DNA of 64,000 nucleotides, from the NCBI GenBank assembly GCA_900553465.1, contig USDT01000001.1, positions 79,437 to 143,436 on the forward strand, read 5' to 3'. The notes beneath the pieces were generated by a model. That model saw only the letters and a list, made by a program, of their open reading frames with translations, was not told where the DNA came from and searched no databases. Made by a program: the position numbers and the translations under genes. Source of the DNA: an uncultured Prevotella sp. GTDB taxonomy: Bacteria > Bacteroidota > Bacteroidia > Bacteroidales > Bacteroidaceae. This document shows positions 37,210-46,466 of the stretch, one piece after another (positions within the stretch are counted from its first letter, which is position 1; each line of letters begins with the position of its first letter).

Positions 37210-37758
37210 ATGAGAAAACTCAGAACAATAGAGATGCAACGGCTCACGATAGATGAGTTCAAACAGTCGGAAAAACTACCGCTCACGGTGGTGCTCGACG
37301 ACGTGCGCTCGCTCCACAACGTGGGAGCTGTGTTCCGTACGTGCGACGCCTTCCGTGTGGAACGCGTATGTCTGTGCGGCATAACGGCCACACCACCCAA
37401 CGCGGAGATACACAAGACGGCACTCGGAGGCGAGGACTCAGTGGACTGGACCTACTATCCCACAGCCGTGGAAGCCGTGAAACGCCTGCACGACGAGGGC
37501 TATGTCATCGCGTCGGTGGAACAGGCCGAAGGTTCGACAATGCTCGACCGGCTTACTCTCGACACGTCGCGCCGCTACGCAGTGGTGCTGGGCAACGAGG
37601 TGAAAGGCGTAAACCAGGAAGTAGTAGATCTCTCCGACATGTGCATAGAGATACCGCAGTTCGGCACAAAACACTCGCTCAACGTGAGCGTTGCGGGCGG
37701 AATCATAGTGTGGGAGTTTGCAAAGAAACTCATGGAAACGTCGATAGCGCGCGACTAA
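37210..37758 (+). CDS. TrmH/SpoU-family RNA 2'-O-methyltransferase
   Basis: SPOUT-class methylase of tRNA or rRNA, SAM-dependent, cytosolic. The 182 aa show the three family motifs: motif 1 LDDVRSLHNVGAVFRTCDAF (about 30-49), motif 2 YAVVLGNEVKGVNQEVVDL, and motif 3 IEIPQFGTKHSLNVSVAGGI with the trefoil-knot SAM site. The short length resembles TrmL/TrmH-like proteins without an N-terminal substrate domain. The exact RNA target cannot be read from sequence. Confidence 0.9.
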   Translation: MRKLRTIEMQRLTIDEFKQSEKLPLTVVLDDVRSLHNVGAVFRTCDAFRVERVCLCGITATPPNAEIHKTALGGEDSVDWTYYPTAVEAVKRLHDEGYVIASVEQAEGSTMLDRLTLDTSRRYAVVLGNEVKGVNQEVVDLSDMCIEIPQFGTKHSLNVSVAGGIIVWEFAKKLMETSIARD

Positions 37759-37913
37759 CAGAACTGAACCTCACCACCATAAAGCCGTACACGTACATGT
37801 GCGGCACACCGTCCGCAACACAAGCGCGGCGGACGGATGCCTTGAACAGCAGGCCGACTTACACAGAAAAAGCCTGAACTGACCGCATTCAACACTACAA
37901 TCATACAACGACT

Positions 37914-38942
37914 ATGAAGAAACTATTCCTTTTGATCGCGTTGGCCATGCTCACATTCAGCACAGGCCACTCGCAGACAGCATTCGACATGAAGCACATC
38001 CCCGCACCGTTGTTCCGCTGTCCGATATACGACGGCGCAGCCGATCCGGCCATACAGTGGAACCCGGAACGCAACGAGTGGTGGATATTCTACACACAGA
38101 GAAGGGCCAATGTGCCTAACCTGCCCGGCGTGGCCTACTGTTACGGAACGAAGATAGGCATTGCCGCAAGCTCAGACAACGGCCGAAGCTGGTACTACAT
38201 AGGCCACGCCAACCTGCCGGAACCCGACCAGGGCGAGAACACTTTCTGGGCTCCGGACGTGTTTGTGGACGGAGACACATATTATATGATAGTCACTTAC
38301 ATCACTGGAGTGCACCTGAACTGGGGCGGAAAAACAAGAATGCTCTTCTACAAAAGCAAGGACCTGATAAACTGGGAACTGGTGGAAGAGATAAAGAACA
38401 CTGATGGCTGCATAGACGGACAGGCATGGAAGATGCCTGACGGAAGCTGGAAGATGTGGTACAAAAGCCCTGACGCCCAGACATATTCGGCCACAAGCAA
38501 GGACCTGAAAAGCTGGACCACAACAGGAAACTGCGAAATAAAGGCTAACGGACACGAAGCACCGATAGTATTCTATTGGAAAGGGAAGTACTGGAACATC
38601 ATAGACGAGTGTAACCTGGGCTACGTGGGACTGCACTGTTACGAATCGGACGATGCGACGAACTGGACATACAACACATCCATACTCAACACTCCGGGCA
38701 TGCGTCCTGACGACAACGACCAGGGACGCCACTGCGATGTAGTGGTAGTGGACGACCGTGCGTTCATCGTTTACTTCACTCATCCGGGACGGGTTTATGC
38801 TTCCAACGGTGTGGAAATAGAAGAAAACACATGGGAATACAAGAGGTCTTCACTGCAGATGGCCGAACTTGAGCTTGTTGACGGAAAGATTGTGTGCGAC
38901 AGAGACAAATCTTCCGTACAACGGCTGAACTCTAAGAAATGA
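37914..38942 (+). CDS. Exported GH43-like five-bladed propeller protein
   Basis: A 342-aa protein with signal peptide (1-20, GHSQ). Propeller motifs: GAADPAIQWNPERNEWWIFY (first-blade acidic residue in ADP), FWAPDVFVDGDTYYMIVTY, and NGHEAPIVFYWKGKYW (candidate acid Glu). This fits the GH43/GH117-like clan, probably acting on arabino- or galacto-configured glycans, but the subfamily is not recognised. It has its own terminator and lies 155 bp after the TrmH-type gene. Confidence 0.75.
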   Translation: MKKLFLLIALAMLTFSTGHSQTAFDMKHIPAPLFRCPIYDGAADPAIQWNPERNEWWIFYTQRRANVPNLPGVAYCYGTKIGIAASSDNGRSWYYIGHANLPEPDQGENTFWAPDVFVDGDTYYMIVTYITGVHLNWGGKTRMLFYKSKDLINWELVEEIKNTDGCIDGQAWKMPDGSWKMWYKSPDAQTYSATSKDLKSWTTTGNCEIKANGHEAPIVFYWKGKYWNIIDECNLGYVGLHCYESDDATNWTYNTSILNTPGMRPDDNDQGRHCDVVVVDDRAFIVYFTHPGRVYASNGVEIEENTWEYKRSSLQMAELELVDGKIVCDRDKSSVQRLNSKK

Positions 38943-38981
38943 ACCGGAAACATCTGGAAGACTGACAGAATAAAAGAAACG

Positions 38982-39016
38982 ACTCCCCATAGGCAATGTT
39001 CTTATGGGGAGTTTTT
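38982..39016 (+). terminator. Terminator after the GH43-like gene
   Basis: A 10-bp perfect stem ACTCCCCATA / TATGGGGAGT, an 11-nt loop and TTTTTG tail. Confidence 0.9.
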
Positions 39017-39089
39017 GTGTATCAGAGCATGCCAACAAAGAGATTCATCTGCATAATTGTAATAAAACAATAGAAATATACAGTAAAAT

Positions 39090-39120
39090 ATTGCATTTCG
39101 GAATTAAATATATACTTTTG
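39090..39120 (+). promoter_or_regulatory. cstA promoter
   Basis: ATTG at 39090-39093, a 19-bp spacer, TACTTTTG at 39113-39120: near-consensus Bacteroidota promoter with a leader of about 57 nt. Confidence 0.75.
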
Positions 39121-39183
39121 CATGACAAATGTTCAAACACATCGCGGAGTGCTCCGCACTGTTAACTAAAAACAAACCGACCT

Positions 39184-40647
39184 ATGATAACTTTTCTTAT
39201 CAGCGTGATAGCCCTTGTTGTGGGCTATGTGATTTACGGACGCGTGGTAGAGCACGTGTTCGGTCCCGACAACCGTCCTACGCCTGCCGTGAGCAAGGCC
39301 GACGGCGTTGACTACATCGTTCTGCCGGGATGGAAGACATTTATGATACAATTTCTCAACATCGCGGGCACCGGTCCGATATTCGGAGCAATAATGGGTG
39401 CGAAGTTCGGACCGTCTGCTTATCTGTGGATTGTCTTCGGATGCATCTTCGCCGGAGCCGTGCACGACTACTTCAGCGGCATGCTCTCGGTGCGTCACGG
39501 AGGCGCCGGTCTGCCCGAACTTGTGGGAGTCTATCTCGGCAAAGGAACAAAAAAGGTGATGCTTGTATTCTCGGTGTTCATGCTGATGATGGTGGGTGCG
39601 GTGTTCGTTTACAGTCCGGCACTCATCCTGGGCGACATCTGCGGCGACTCGCTCACGTGGGTTTACGCATGGTGCATCATCATCTTTGCCTACTATTTCC
39701 TCGCAACGCTGCTGCCGATCGACAAGATAATCGGCAAGATATATCCACTCTTCGCCGTCGCGATGCTCTTCATGGCGGTGGCACTCATGGTGGTGCTGAT
39801 AGTGAAATGGCCGTCGCTGCCCGAACTGACGGACGGTCTATCAAACATGAATCCAGCTGCCGGACCGATATTTCCGTGCCTGTTCATAACCATTGCGTGC
39901 GGAGCGGTGAGCGGATTCCACGCCACTCAGAGCCCGCTCATGGCGCGTTGTGCCGGCAGTGAGAAGCAGGGACGCCCGCTGTTCTACGGAGCGATGATAA
40001 CAGAAGGCATCGTTGCGCTGATATGGGCCACGGTTTCGATGTACTTCTTCTACGGCGGTGCGGCGCAGGAACTGGGCGAACCGCTCACGCTTCAGGCGCC
40101 GGAGGTAGTCACTTCGGTATCGTCGGGCTGGCTCGGACTGCTTGGCGGCGCACTGGCAATACTCGGTGTGGTGGCCGCCCCGATAACAAGCGGCGACACG
40201 GCACTGCGCAGCGCGCGACTCATCATAGCCGAAGCGCTGGGCATGGAGCAGCACAGTGTGCGCCGGCGCATATACATCTGCATCCCGCTCTTTGCCGCCA
40301 CGCTCGGTCTGCTGTGGTTCAACATAGCCGACGCCGACGGTTTCAACGTGGTGTGGGGATGGTTCGGATGGGCCAACCAGACGCTCGCCGTGTTCACACT
40401 ATGGACCATCACTGTATATCTCGCCATAAAGTCGAAGCCTTACATCGTGACGCTCATCCCGGCAATGTTCATGACTGCCGTGTGCACGGCGTTCCCAGCG
40501 GTGTCCAAGAACGCACTTGGCATGAGCCCGACGGGCGGATACGCCATAGCTGCAACGGCCTTCGTGCTCTCAGGAGTGCTGTTCGCCATATGGATGTCGC
40601 GCCGGAAAAAGACGCAGACGGCAAAGGAAGGAGAAGACCGGGAATAA
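39184..40647 (+). CDS. cstA: Carbon starvation protein CstA family transporter
   Basis: Inner-membrane transporter of the CstA family, linked in other bacteria to uptake of peptides or pyruvate under carbon limitation. It has 487 aa with about thirteen hydrophobic segments, shorter than the roughly 700-aa enterobacterial CstA but like the short Bacteroidota form. Conserved blocks: FLNIAGTGPIFGAIMGAKFG, GAVHDYFSGMLSVRHGGAGL, and SGFHATQSPLMARC. A charged tail (RRKKTQTAKEGEDRE) ends the protein. Single gene with its own promoter and terminator. Confidence 0.93.
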   Translation: MITFLISVIALVVGYVIYGRVVEHVFGPDNRPTPAVSKADGVDYIVLPGWKTFMIQFLNIAGTGPIFGAIMGAKFGPSAYLWIVFGCIFAGAVHDYFSGMLSVRHGGAGLPELVGVYLGKGTKKVMLVFSVFMLMMVGAVFVYSPALILGDICGDSLTWVYAWCIIIFAYYFLATLLPIDKIIGKIYPLFAVAMLFMAVALMVVLIVKWPSLPELTDGLSNMNPAAGPIFPCLFITIACGAVSGFHATQSPLMARCAGSEKQGRPLFYGAMITEGIVALIWATVSMYFFYGGAAQELGEPLTLQAPEVVTSVSSGWLGLLGGALAILGVVAAPITSGDTALRSARLIIAEALGMEQHSVRRRIYICIPLFAATLGLLWFNIADADGFNVVWGWFGWANQTLAVFTLWTITVYLAIKSKPYIVTLIPAMFMTAVCTAFPAVSKNALGMSPTGGYAIAATAFVLSGVLFAIWMSRRKKTQTAKEGEDRE

Positions 40648-40709
40648 CCGGAAAGACAACGGAAAGAAGAAAACAACGGCGGCGGAAAACCGCAGAGCCG
40701 ATAAAATAT

Positions 40710-40748
40710 AAACCCTGCCACGCTATGATAACAGTGTGGCAGGGTTTC
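40710..40748. terminator. Bidirectional terminator, cstA / CBM9-like gene
   Basis: A 12-bp perfect stem AAACCCTGCCAC / GTGGCAGGGTTT with a 14-nt loop. A/T flanks on both sides let it serve both convergent genes. Confidence 0.8.
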
Positions 40749-40840
40749 TGATTATGCTACGACGTGCGGCGTAACGGCGCATCATGCGTCAGCGGAACGC
40801 CGCAGTGTGATTTTATAACGGGGAAAACTACTCAGCACCG

Positions 40841-41503
40841 TCACAGAAAACGCAGCGTGCCGAAGAACGCAGGACAGTGGAAATCGGGACGCGGCAGACT
40901 GATGGCGTTCCACGACAGGAAGTGAGGACGGGGCAGAAGGTCGCCGCACTTGTAGAAATTGGCACGCATGGTGCGGCCGTCGAGCGGTGCGGCGGCGTGC
41001 ATGAAGAATGCCGACACGGGCACTCTCAGTGCCACCTGCCACGTCTGTTGTCCGGCGCGGGTGTCGAAAGGAGCGCGTCCGAGCGACGCCCAGCGGTCCA
41101 CACCGTCGAGTATCTGCCGCGGCGCATGGCTTCGTCCGTTCCGTCCCTCGCCGCCTCCTATGAGCAGCTGTCCGGCACAGTTGCACTCTACATTGTAATA
41201 AATGCCGTCGTCAACGGGCGACACGAAGAACTCCACGCAAGAGTCTTCCCACACGCGGCCGTTGTCTTCAGGCGCCACAGCGCGCACAGCCTCCTCACTA
41301 ACCACGTAATGCAGCAGTATGGCGTCGCCCGTATGGGCTATGCGGAACGCCGCCTCAGGACGGTAGGGCCAGTCGGGCCAGTTGAGCGAATCAATCTTCT
41401 GAAACTCCACTCCGGCCTCATCCATCAGCGCGGGAATGTCAGCAGCCGCCACAACCGCGGCGTCGAGCCGTGTCACAGACAATTCTTTCATATCTTTGTT
41501 CAT
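40841..41503 (-). CDS. CBM9-like domain protein without signal peptide
   Basis: A 220-aa protein made of one carbohydrate-binding family 9-like sandwich: DWPYRPEAAFRIAHTGDAILL, the acidic WEDSCVEFFVSP near the middle, and the C-terminal MRANFYKCGDLLPRPHFLSW, a pattern common to CBM9-like proteins in Bacteroidota. No leader peptide and no attached catalytic domain are seen, so it is probably cytosolic and its role is unknown. Single gene, converging on cstA. Confidence 0.78.
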   Translation of the reverse strand: MNKDMKELSVTRLDAAVVAAADIPALMDEAGVEFQKIDSLNWPDWPYRPEAAFRIAHTGDAILLHYVVSEEAVRAVAPEDNGRVWEDSCVEFFVSPVDDGIYYNVECNCAGQLLIGGGEGRNGRSHAPRQILDGVDRWASLGRAPFDTRAGQQTWQVALRVPVSAFFMHAAAPLDGRTMRANFYKCGDLLPRPHFLSWNAISLPRPDFHCPAFFGTLRFL

Positions 41504-41599
41504 TTAAAACCGTTTGATGTGTATTCCTTTTTCATCCGCGACAAACGCCGCAACAGCCCTGCGACGCCTGTCAGCCACCGGCAGAAAGAACCACCCGTG

Positions 41600-42040
41600 G
41601 CGCGCACGTTTTTGCAAATTTCTGTTAACATCCGTTCACATTCCGCGTATCGGATTTAACACTTCATTTTTCTCATTCTGTAAAAATCTACTGCCTCTTC
41701 CGCCTCTCAAACAGCCCGTTCTATATAAACTGCCGGGCCGGCAACCTGCGAACGATTTGCAAGAATGCCTTTTTCGCACCCTGAAACAGACAATATCAGG
41801 GGCTGATATGCACTATATCAGCACCCGATATGGACTTAATCAGAGTGCAAAACAGTCCGTTTCGCACAGCGGAGGAGAAGACATTGGAATGAATTATTCC
41901 GCAAATGGCTGTTTATCAACGTATTACCTGAATCGCGAAAAATTGCGATTTTCCGCACAGAATTGTTCTCCGTGGATTTCAGAGCGGTTTTCGGGCGTTT
42001 ACGACGACGAAAATTTAACTTCTCCGACAGCGATTTATGT
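41600..42040 (+). repeat. Intergenic repeat element D
   Basis: Same flanks as element C: left at 41608-41690 (TTTTTGCAAATT, TTAACATC, GTTCACATTC, then ACTTCATTTTTCTC), right near 42014-42028 (ATTTAAC, TCTCCGAC). It has five 22-bp units at 41767-41876, then a short hairpin (AATCGC/GCGATT) around 41932-41955. It sits between two minus-strand genes and fills nearly all of the 588-bp gap. Confidence 0.85.
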
Positions 42041-42091
42041 ATTTTTATACAACGGCTGCGCGGCCTTATGCCGCCGTCATATCATCATACG

Positions 42092-43174
42092 TCACAGGCA
42101 CGACTCCACGAAGGCACGCATCTCTCCGGCGTGCTCCTCGGCGCTCTGCAACAGCTTCAGCTGAGCACGTGTACGCACAAGGTTGTGCAGTTCGTACTGT
42201 GTTTTGTAGTAAGTGTCGCCGTTGATGTAGTCGGTCAGGAACCTCACGCACTGCATATAGGGGAACAGCGCAGCGGCGTATGGCAGATGGTCGGTCTCGA
42301 CAGGCAGCAGGAAACTGCGCGCCGACTCGATGTATCCGCGCGTGAATGCACGGAATATGTCCATATTAAAGCTGACGTTCTCAAGGTTGGGATCGTCCTC
42401 AAGGCCCGTGTTCGCAGCCGAGCGGAGGAAATCGCCGTAGTCGGAGAAGATGTAGTTGGGCATCACCGTGTCGAGGTCTATCACGCAGAGCACGCTGCCG
42501 TCCTCGTCGAACATGATGTTGTTCACCTTCGTGTCGCAGTGGCACACACGTTTGGGCAGCACGCCTTCGCGGTGAAGACGTTCGGCCACGCACATGTCTT
42601 TGGCTCTTCGCTCCACCTCGCCGAGTATGTCGCGCACACCCTTCACGCGTCCTGCGGCGTCGGCCTCAACGGCATCGCTCAGCTGACGCAGGCGGAACTC
42701 CATGTTGTGGAAGTCGGGAATAATCTCGCCCGGCATCTCCGGTATGTCGGCAAGCATGGCTTCGAAGCGTCCGAAAGCCAGACCGGCACGCTGCGAGTAG
42801 TCGGCGTTCACGATGTCGAACGTCTTGGCGCGCGGTATGAACTCCGTCATGCGCCAGTAGTTGTCGCCCTCGCGGCGGTAGGTTTTTCCGTCGTCCGCAG
42901 CCACCACAGTGAGCGTCTTGCGGCCGATGTCGCCCTCGCCCGCCTCGCGCAGTTTGCGGCGTATGTGGTCGGTCACGGCCACGATGTTGCGCTGCAACAT
43001 GTCAACGTCGGTGAATATGGCCGTATTGATGCGCTGCAGAACATAGTCGGGCGCATCCTCCTCGGCGGTCTTCACCCTGTAGGTGTCGTTTATCAGTCCC
43101 GCCCCGAGCGGCTCCACACTCACGGGTGTGCCCTTGGTAAGGAAATGTGAGACAATCGATAAAAGGTCATTCAT
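42092..43174 (-). CDS. Phosphotransferase, N-acetylhexosamine kinase-like
   Basis: Cytosolic kinase of the aminoglycoside-phosphotransferase fold, in the group that includes anomeric N-acetylhexosamine 1-kinase (NahK). The 360 aa start with PLGAGLINDTYRV (nucleotide loop). The catalytic loop is VCHCDTKVNNIMF and the metal-binding VIDLDTVM follows. The substrate is probably a sugar or amino sugar, but cannot be fixed. No glycan phosphorylase partner is adjacent. Single gene between element D and the rubredoxin terminator. Confidence 0.82.
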   Translation of the reverse strand: MNDLLSIVSHFLTKGTPVSVEPLGAGLINDTYRVKTAEEDAPDYVLQRINTAIFTDVDMLQRNIVAVTDHIRRKLREAGEGDIGRKTLTVVAADDGKTYRREGDNYWRMTEFIPRAKTFDIVNADYSQRAGLAFGRFEAMLADIPEMPGEIIPDFHNMEFRLRQLSDAVEADAAGRVKGVRDILGEVERRAKDMCVAERLHREGVLPKRVCHCDTKVNNIMFDEDGSVLCVIDLDTVMPNYIFSDYGDFLRSAANTGLEDDPNLENVSFNMDIFRAFTRGYIESARSFLLPVETDHLPYAAALFPYMQCVRFLTDYINGDTYYKTQYELHNLVRTRAQLKLLQSAEEHAGEMRAFVESCL

Positions 43175-43524
43175 AATCAGACTGGTTAATGGTTATTTGG
43201 TTTTGGGTTTCGTCCTGGCGTGTTGTTCATGAATGCACGCCTCATTCTTATGTCAGGGCCATGGCCTCCGCCGTCCGCGCGGTGCTCCGTTCCGCCAGGT
43301 TTTCAGGTCGTCATCGCGACGGCTGAATCCGTCAGTTTCACGTAGCAGGACGCACAAAACGCCATGAGGCACATCATCACGACCGCCCCGAAGGCCGGCC
43401 GCTGTCCGATGCCCGTCCCGGGGAGCACGGACCGAAATAAAAAACACGCGATGCCGTCTCCTTGCGGAGAGCCACGCGTGTTATACTGAACTAAAAATCT
43501 TTTTCCTCGTTTATATGTATAGTA
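43175..43524. other. Gap between kinase gene and rubredoxin
   Basis: 350 bp. It contains the rubredoxin terminator (43437-43482). A 64-codon minus-strand frame (43253-43447) runs into that terminator and has no recognisable product. Nothing else is seen. Confidence 0.5.
43437..43482 (-). terminator. Rubredoxin terminator
   Basis: On the minus strand: AACACGCG, an inner TCTCC/GGAGA stem, CGCGTGTT, then TTTTATTT. It lies about 45 bp after the rubredoxin stop. Confidence 0.8.
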
Positions 43525-43689
43525 TTAATCCTCTGCCGGAGAGAAATCGTCTGTTCCTACTCCACAAAGCGGGCATACCCAATCTTCGGGCAGATCCTCA
43601 AATGCTGTTCCGGGAGCTATGCCGTTCTCTGGATCTCCCACCTCAGGGTCATATACATATCCACATGTATCACATACATACTTCTTCAT
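43525..43689 (-). CDS. Rubredoxin
   Basis: A 54-aa iron-sulfur electron carrier: one iron held by C6, C9, C39 and C42 ([15 protein letters not shown] and [14 protein letters not shown]). The frame continues 21 codons upstream to 43752, but the start at 43689 gives the standard rubredoxin N-terminus and the upstream part is not family-like. It probably serves oxidative-stress or anaerobic electron transfer. Small single gene next to the AT-rich SIR2 gene. Confidence 0.95.
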   Translation of the reverse strand: MKKYVCDTCGYVYDPEVGDPENGIAPGTAFEDLPEDWVCPLCGVGTDDFSPAED

Positions 43690-43722
43690 AATTCTCTTTT
43701 CTATTAATTTGTTATCGCGACA

Positions 43723-43763
43723 GCGACCGCCAACCGTTGGCGTCGCCCGCATTCACAAAGATA
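43723..43763 (-). promoter_or_regulatory. Rubredoxin -7 box and leader hairpin
   Basis: TATCTTTG on the minus strand (43756-43763). Just downstream in the leader is a GC-rich hairpin at 43723-43746 (GCGAC...GTCGC with inner GCCAA/TTGGC). Confidence 0.45.
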
Positions 43764-43932
43764 GTTATTTATCGCTCATCATCATCCATACCGTCTTGTT
43801 TTTTGTATATTTTAACCAAAATATCATCATCATAATAAAAATATATTATATAAAATAAAAACTTTCATGAAACACATAACACTTTGTAAAAAAGTTCATA
43901 TCACACAATAAACTTCATTGTTATCTATCAAA

Positions 43933-43964
43933 TAAGAAATGGTACATAGATGTACCGTTTCTTA
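43933..43964 (-). terminator. Terminator of the SIR2-domain gene
   Basis: A 15-bp stem with one G-U-type mismatch (TAAGAAACGGTACAT / ATGTACCATTTCTTA on the minus strand) and a 2-nt loop, about 110 bp after the stop, followed by TTTG. Confidence 0.65.
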
Positions 43965-44074
43965 TATATAATATATATTTTTGATATATTTTTTTATATC
44001 TCACAGTTTTCATTGTTTATATTTTCTGCAAAATATAATATGGAAAATCTCATTTTTAACTGTACTATTATTAT

Positions 44075-46402
44075 CTAATAATTACATTTTTTCAAAATAT
44101 CATCAATTATTTGTAACTTTCTTCTGATTCCATGATTCCAGTTTTTCGAAGCATATTCCTCATTTAACCATTTTTTTGATATTCTTAAATAATATATTGT
44201 TTTTTCATTATTTACTTTATAAAAATATCTGATGGCTTGATCTGCAAACGTTATTGCATGGAATGTCTTACGTTGATCATCTTCGTAACATTTATGCAAA
44301 ATATTCATACTTTCATCTAATATTTTTTCTGTTTCAGAAGTCAATGAAATATCATAATTAGCTTCAAAAAGAATAATGGCATGTGAATTCCTAATAGAAA
44401 AATATTTATTATTTGTCATAATTTTAGCTCTATCTATCCATTCAAAAGCAGATTTATATTGTTTCTTACTAGACAAATATAATGCACCTTGTTGAAGTAC
44501 ATACGGATTTTCATAATCATACAAAAAAGCTTGCTCATAAAAATTTTTTCCTTTCTTCCAATCTGGGAATGCCAATAATATTAATTCTTTATCAAACGCA
44601 TACTTTTTAAACTTACTGTAATTACAAATTTGAACTTGAGGTACATTATTTATGACACCATTAATTACTTTTGATAACAAATTCTTACTTGAATATTTTA
44701 ATATTATATCTGCAAAATAATATGATCTCGGATAATAATAATCCATATTAATATCATATATTGGATCTTCAAATTCATTTAATAAATCTTCAAGTTGTTC
44801 TTTTATACTATAAATATACTTATAATCTATACTTTGATTATCATTAAAATAACTATATGCAACCTCCATGGATAAAGGAACACGACAATAATGCATATAG
44901 GCACATAAGATAAGAAATTCCGCTAAAATTTCATTATCTTTTTCCATCTCCTCTATAATACTTTTATATCTTTCTTTTATAGTTTCTCCTTTTATATTTC
45001 TAATTACAAATTCAAAAATGGAATCATCTTTATATTTGTTATTCATTTCCTTTTTTAAGGAATTCCCTTTTATTTCAATAGGCAACATGTCATAAACTCC
45101 CTGAATGTCTATATCTGAAAGTTCTGTAACATTTATAATTTCAAACAAATTACTATTAATATGATTACTTACAATTTCAAAGTTATGACTTCTATCTATT
45201 CCTATTAATTTTATATTCGTTGCTTTAGATAATATTAAAAATGCATCTACTGCATCTGTAAAATCCTCAATAACTATTAGAGCTTTTTCTCTTCCTAACA
45301 ATTTTAAAATATAATCAGCCTTTGTAACTGTTAAATCAGAAAAAAATAACTTTATTGCAAAACCATTAGCTGAATAAACAGACTGCATCACTAAAGTAGA
45401 TTTTCCAGAAAGAGGAGCTCCTATAATCACAAGATTTTTATTAGGGTTATGAATTGCATTTAGTATCTTTTTATAATAAGACGTTTTATAAATATTATTA
45501 CTCATTATATCACTCCAAATAGGAGGCATTCCTTTAAAAAAATCAATAATGGGTCTTGTTAATAACCCTTTATTGGTTTCAGGTACAAGATTAGATTTAA
45601 ATAAGTCTTGTAATATTTTATGTCCTGTTTTTGAAGTTTTAATTTGAGAATTGTATAAATTGGGGATAGATTCTAAAAACTCTTTAATATCTGAATTTAT
45701 TATACTAAAACCCATTGCATGAAAATACTCAATATCATCAGCTGATGGTTCATATAATAAAATCCATTTTTCTTTTTGTGCTTTCTCAAAAGTATTATGA
45801 GAAGTTACTGCCTGTATTACAGAATTATCATTAAAACTATATCCTATGAATAATGTTGGATATTTTTCTATAGAATGAGAAACATAATTCCAAATTCTTG
45901 GTACATTATTATATATATTAGCTAAAGATGAAGTATCAAATATATATGTATTTGATCCGCTATCTACATTACCATGTAAAGGTAAATAATTTATAGCCCC
46001 GAAATCTGGCGACTCGCCATTATTACGTTGATCATTTAAAAAAGCATTACTATTTTTTTCTATAATTTTAGGTATTAAATTATCAATATTTGTTGTATAA
46101 ATTGCTTTTATATTTACCAGATTCATATTATAATATAAATCTGGTAAATACTTCACACTAAATCTTTCTGTTAGATATTCTCTATATTCTTTCTTTTTTG
46201 TCTTATCTAGAATGGTACATAATTTTGATAATGTATCCATTTTTTTTCCAAATTTTTCATTTAATTCTTCTAACAATTTATTACCTAAAGGCAACTCCCT
46301 ATCAAAAGCATCCTTTGCATAAATTGAAAAACCAGCTCCAACAAAAATATTAATTCCATTACTAATGGCATTAGATAAAGAATATTTATTTTCTATTTTC
46401 AT
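44075..46402 (-). CDS. SIR2-like / P-loop NTPase / TPR-like protein, candidate anti-phage sensor
   Basis: A 775-aa cytosolic protein. The N-terminal SIR2-like domain (about 1-250) keeps the NAD-site residues: VGAGFS (21-26), TTNID (N105, D107), LPLHGNVD (H143) and GYSFND (187-192), as in NAD-depleting defence proteins. A P-loop NTPase follows: Walker A GAPLSGKST (328-336) and Walker B-like ALIVIED (374-380). The region from about 480 to 775 is helical, with TPR-like repeats (YENPYVLQQGALYLSSKKQY). This SIR2-STAND-sensor order is known in antiviral STAND (Avs-type) proteins; the defence role is inferred. The gene is far more AT-rich than both neighbours, with different codon choice, and stands alone 64 bp from the beta-helix gene: signs of transfer. 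A plain regulatory STAND protein is the alternative. Confidence 0.85.
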   Translation of the reverse strand: MKIENKYSLSNAISNGINIFVGAGFSIYAKDAFDRELPLGNKLLEELNEKFGKKMDTLSKLCTILDKTKKKEYREYLTERFSVKYLPDLYYNMNLVNIKAIYTTNIDNLIPKIIEKNSNAFLNDQRNNGESPDFGAINYLPLHGNVDSGSNTYIFDTSSLANIYNNVPRIWNYVSHSIEKYPTLFIGYSFNDNSVIQAVTSHNTFEKAQKEKWILLYEPSADDIEYFHAMGFSIINSDIKEFLESIPNLYNSQIKTSKTGHKILQDLFKSNLVPETNKGLLTRPIIDFFKGMPPIWSDIMSNNIYKTSYYKKILNAIHNPNKNLVIIGAPLSGKSTLVMQSVYSANGFAIKLFFSDLTVTKADYILKLLGREKALIVIEDFTDAVDAFLILSKATNIKLIGIDRSHNFEIVSNHINSNLFEIINVTELSDIDIQGVYDMLPIEIKGNSLKKEMNNKYKDDSIFEFVIRNIKGETIKERYKSIIEEMEKDNEILAEFLILCAYMHYCRVPLSMEVAYSYFNDNQSIDYKYIYSIKEQLEDLLNEFEDPIYDINMDYYYPRSYYFADIILKYSSKNLLSKVINGVINNVPQVQICNYSKFKKYAFDKELILLAFPDWKKGKNFYEQAFLYDYENPYVLQQGALYLSSKKQYKSAFEWIDRAKIMTNNKYFSIRNSHAIILFEANYDISLTSETEKILDESMNILHKCYEDDQRKTFHAITFADQAIRYFYKVNNEKTIYYLRISKKWLNEEYASKNWNHGIRRKLQIIDDILKKCNY

Positions 46403-46466
46403 ATATTAATTATTTAGTTATTCTTTGTATAAAGTATAAAACAAAATCACAAATAGCGGTCAACGC

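Larger units (their letters stand above)
43690..44074. other. AT-rich gap, rubredoxin leader and SIR2-gene terminator
   Basis: 385 bp whose base composition falls sharply from about 43770 onward. It holds the rubredoxin -7 box and leader hairpin on one side and the terminator of the SIR2-domain gene on the other. No gene is seen. Confidence 0.6.

Noticed and set aside
43253..43447. 64-codon minus-strand frame
   Set aside because: Overlaps the rubredoxin terminator; arginine-rich shadow-like composition.
43525..43752. 75-aa form of rubredoxin
   Set aside because: The first 21 residues do not fit the family; the internal start at 43689 gives the standard 54-aa protein.
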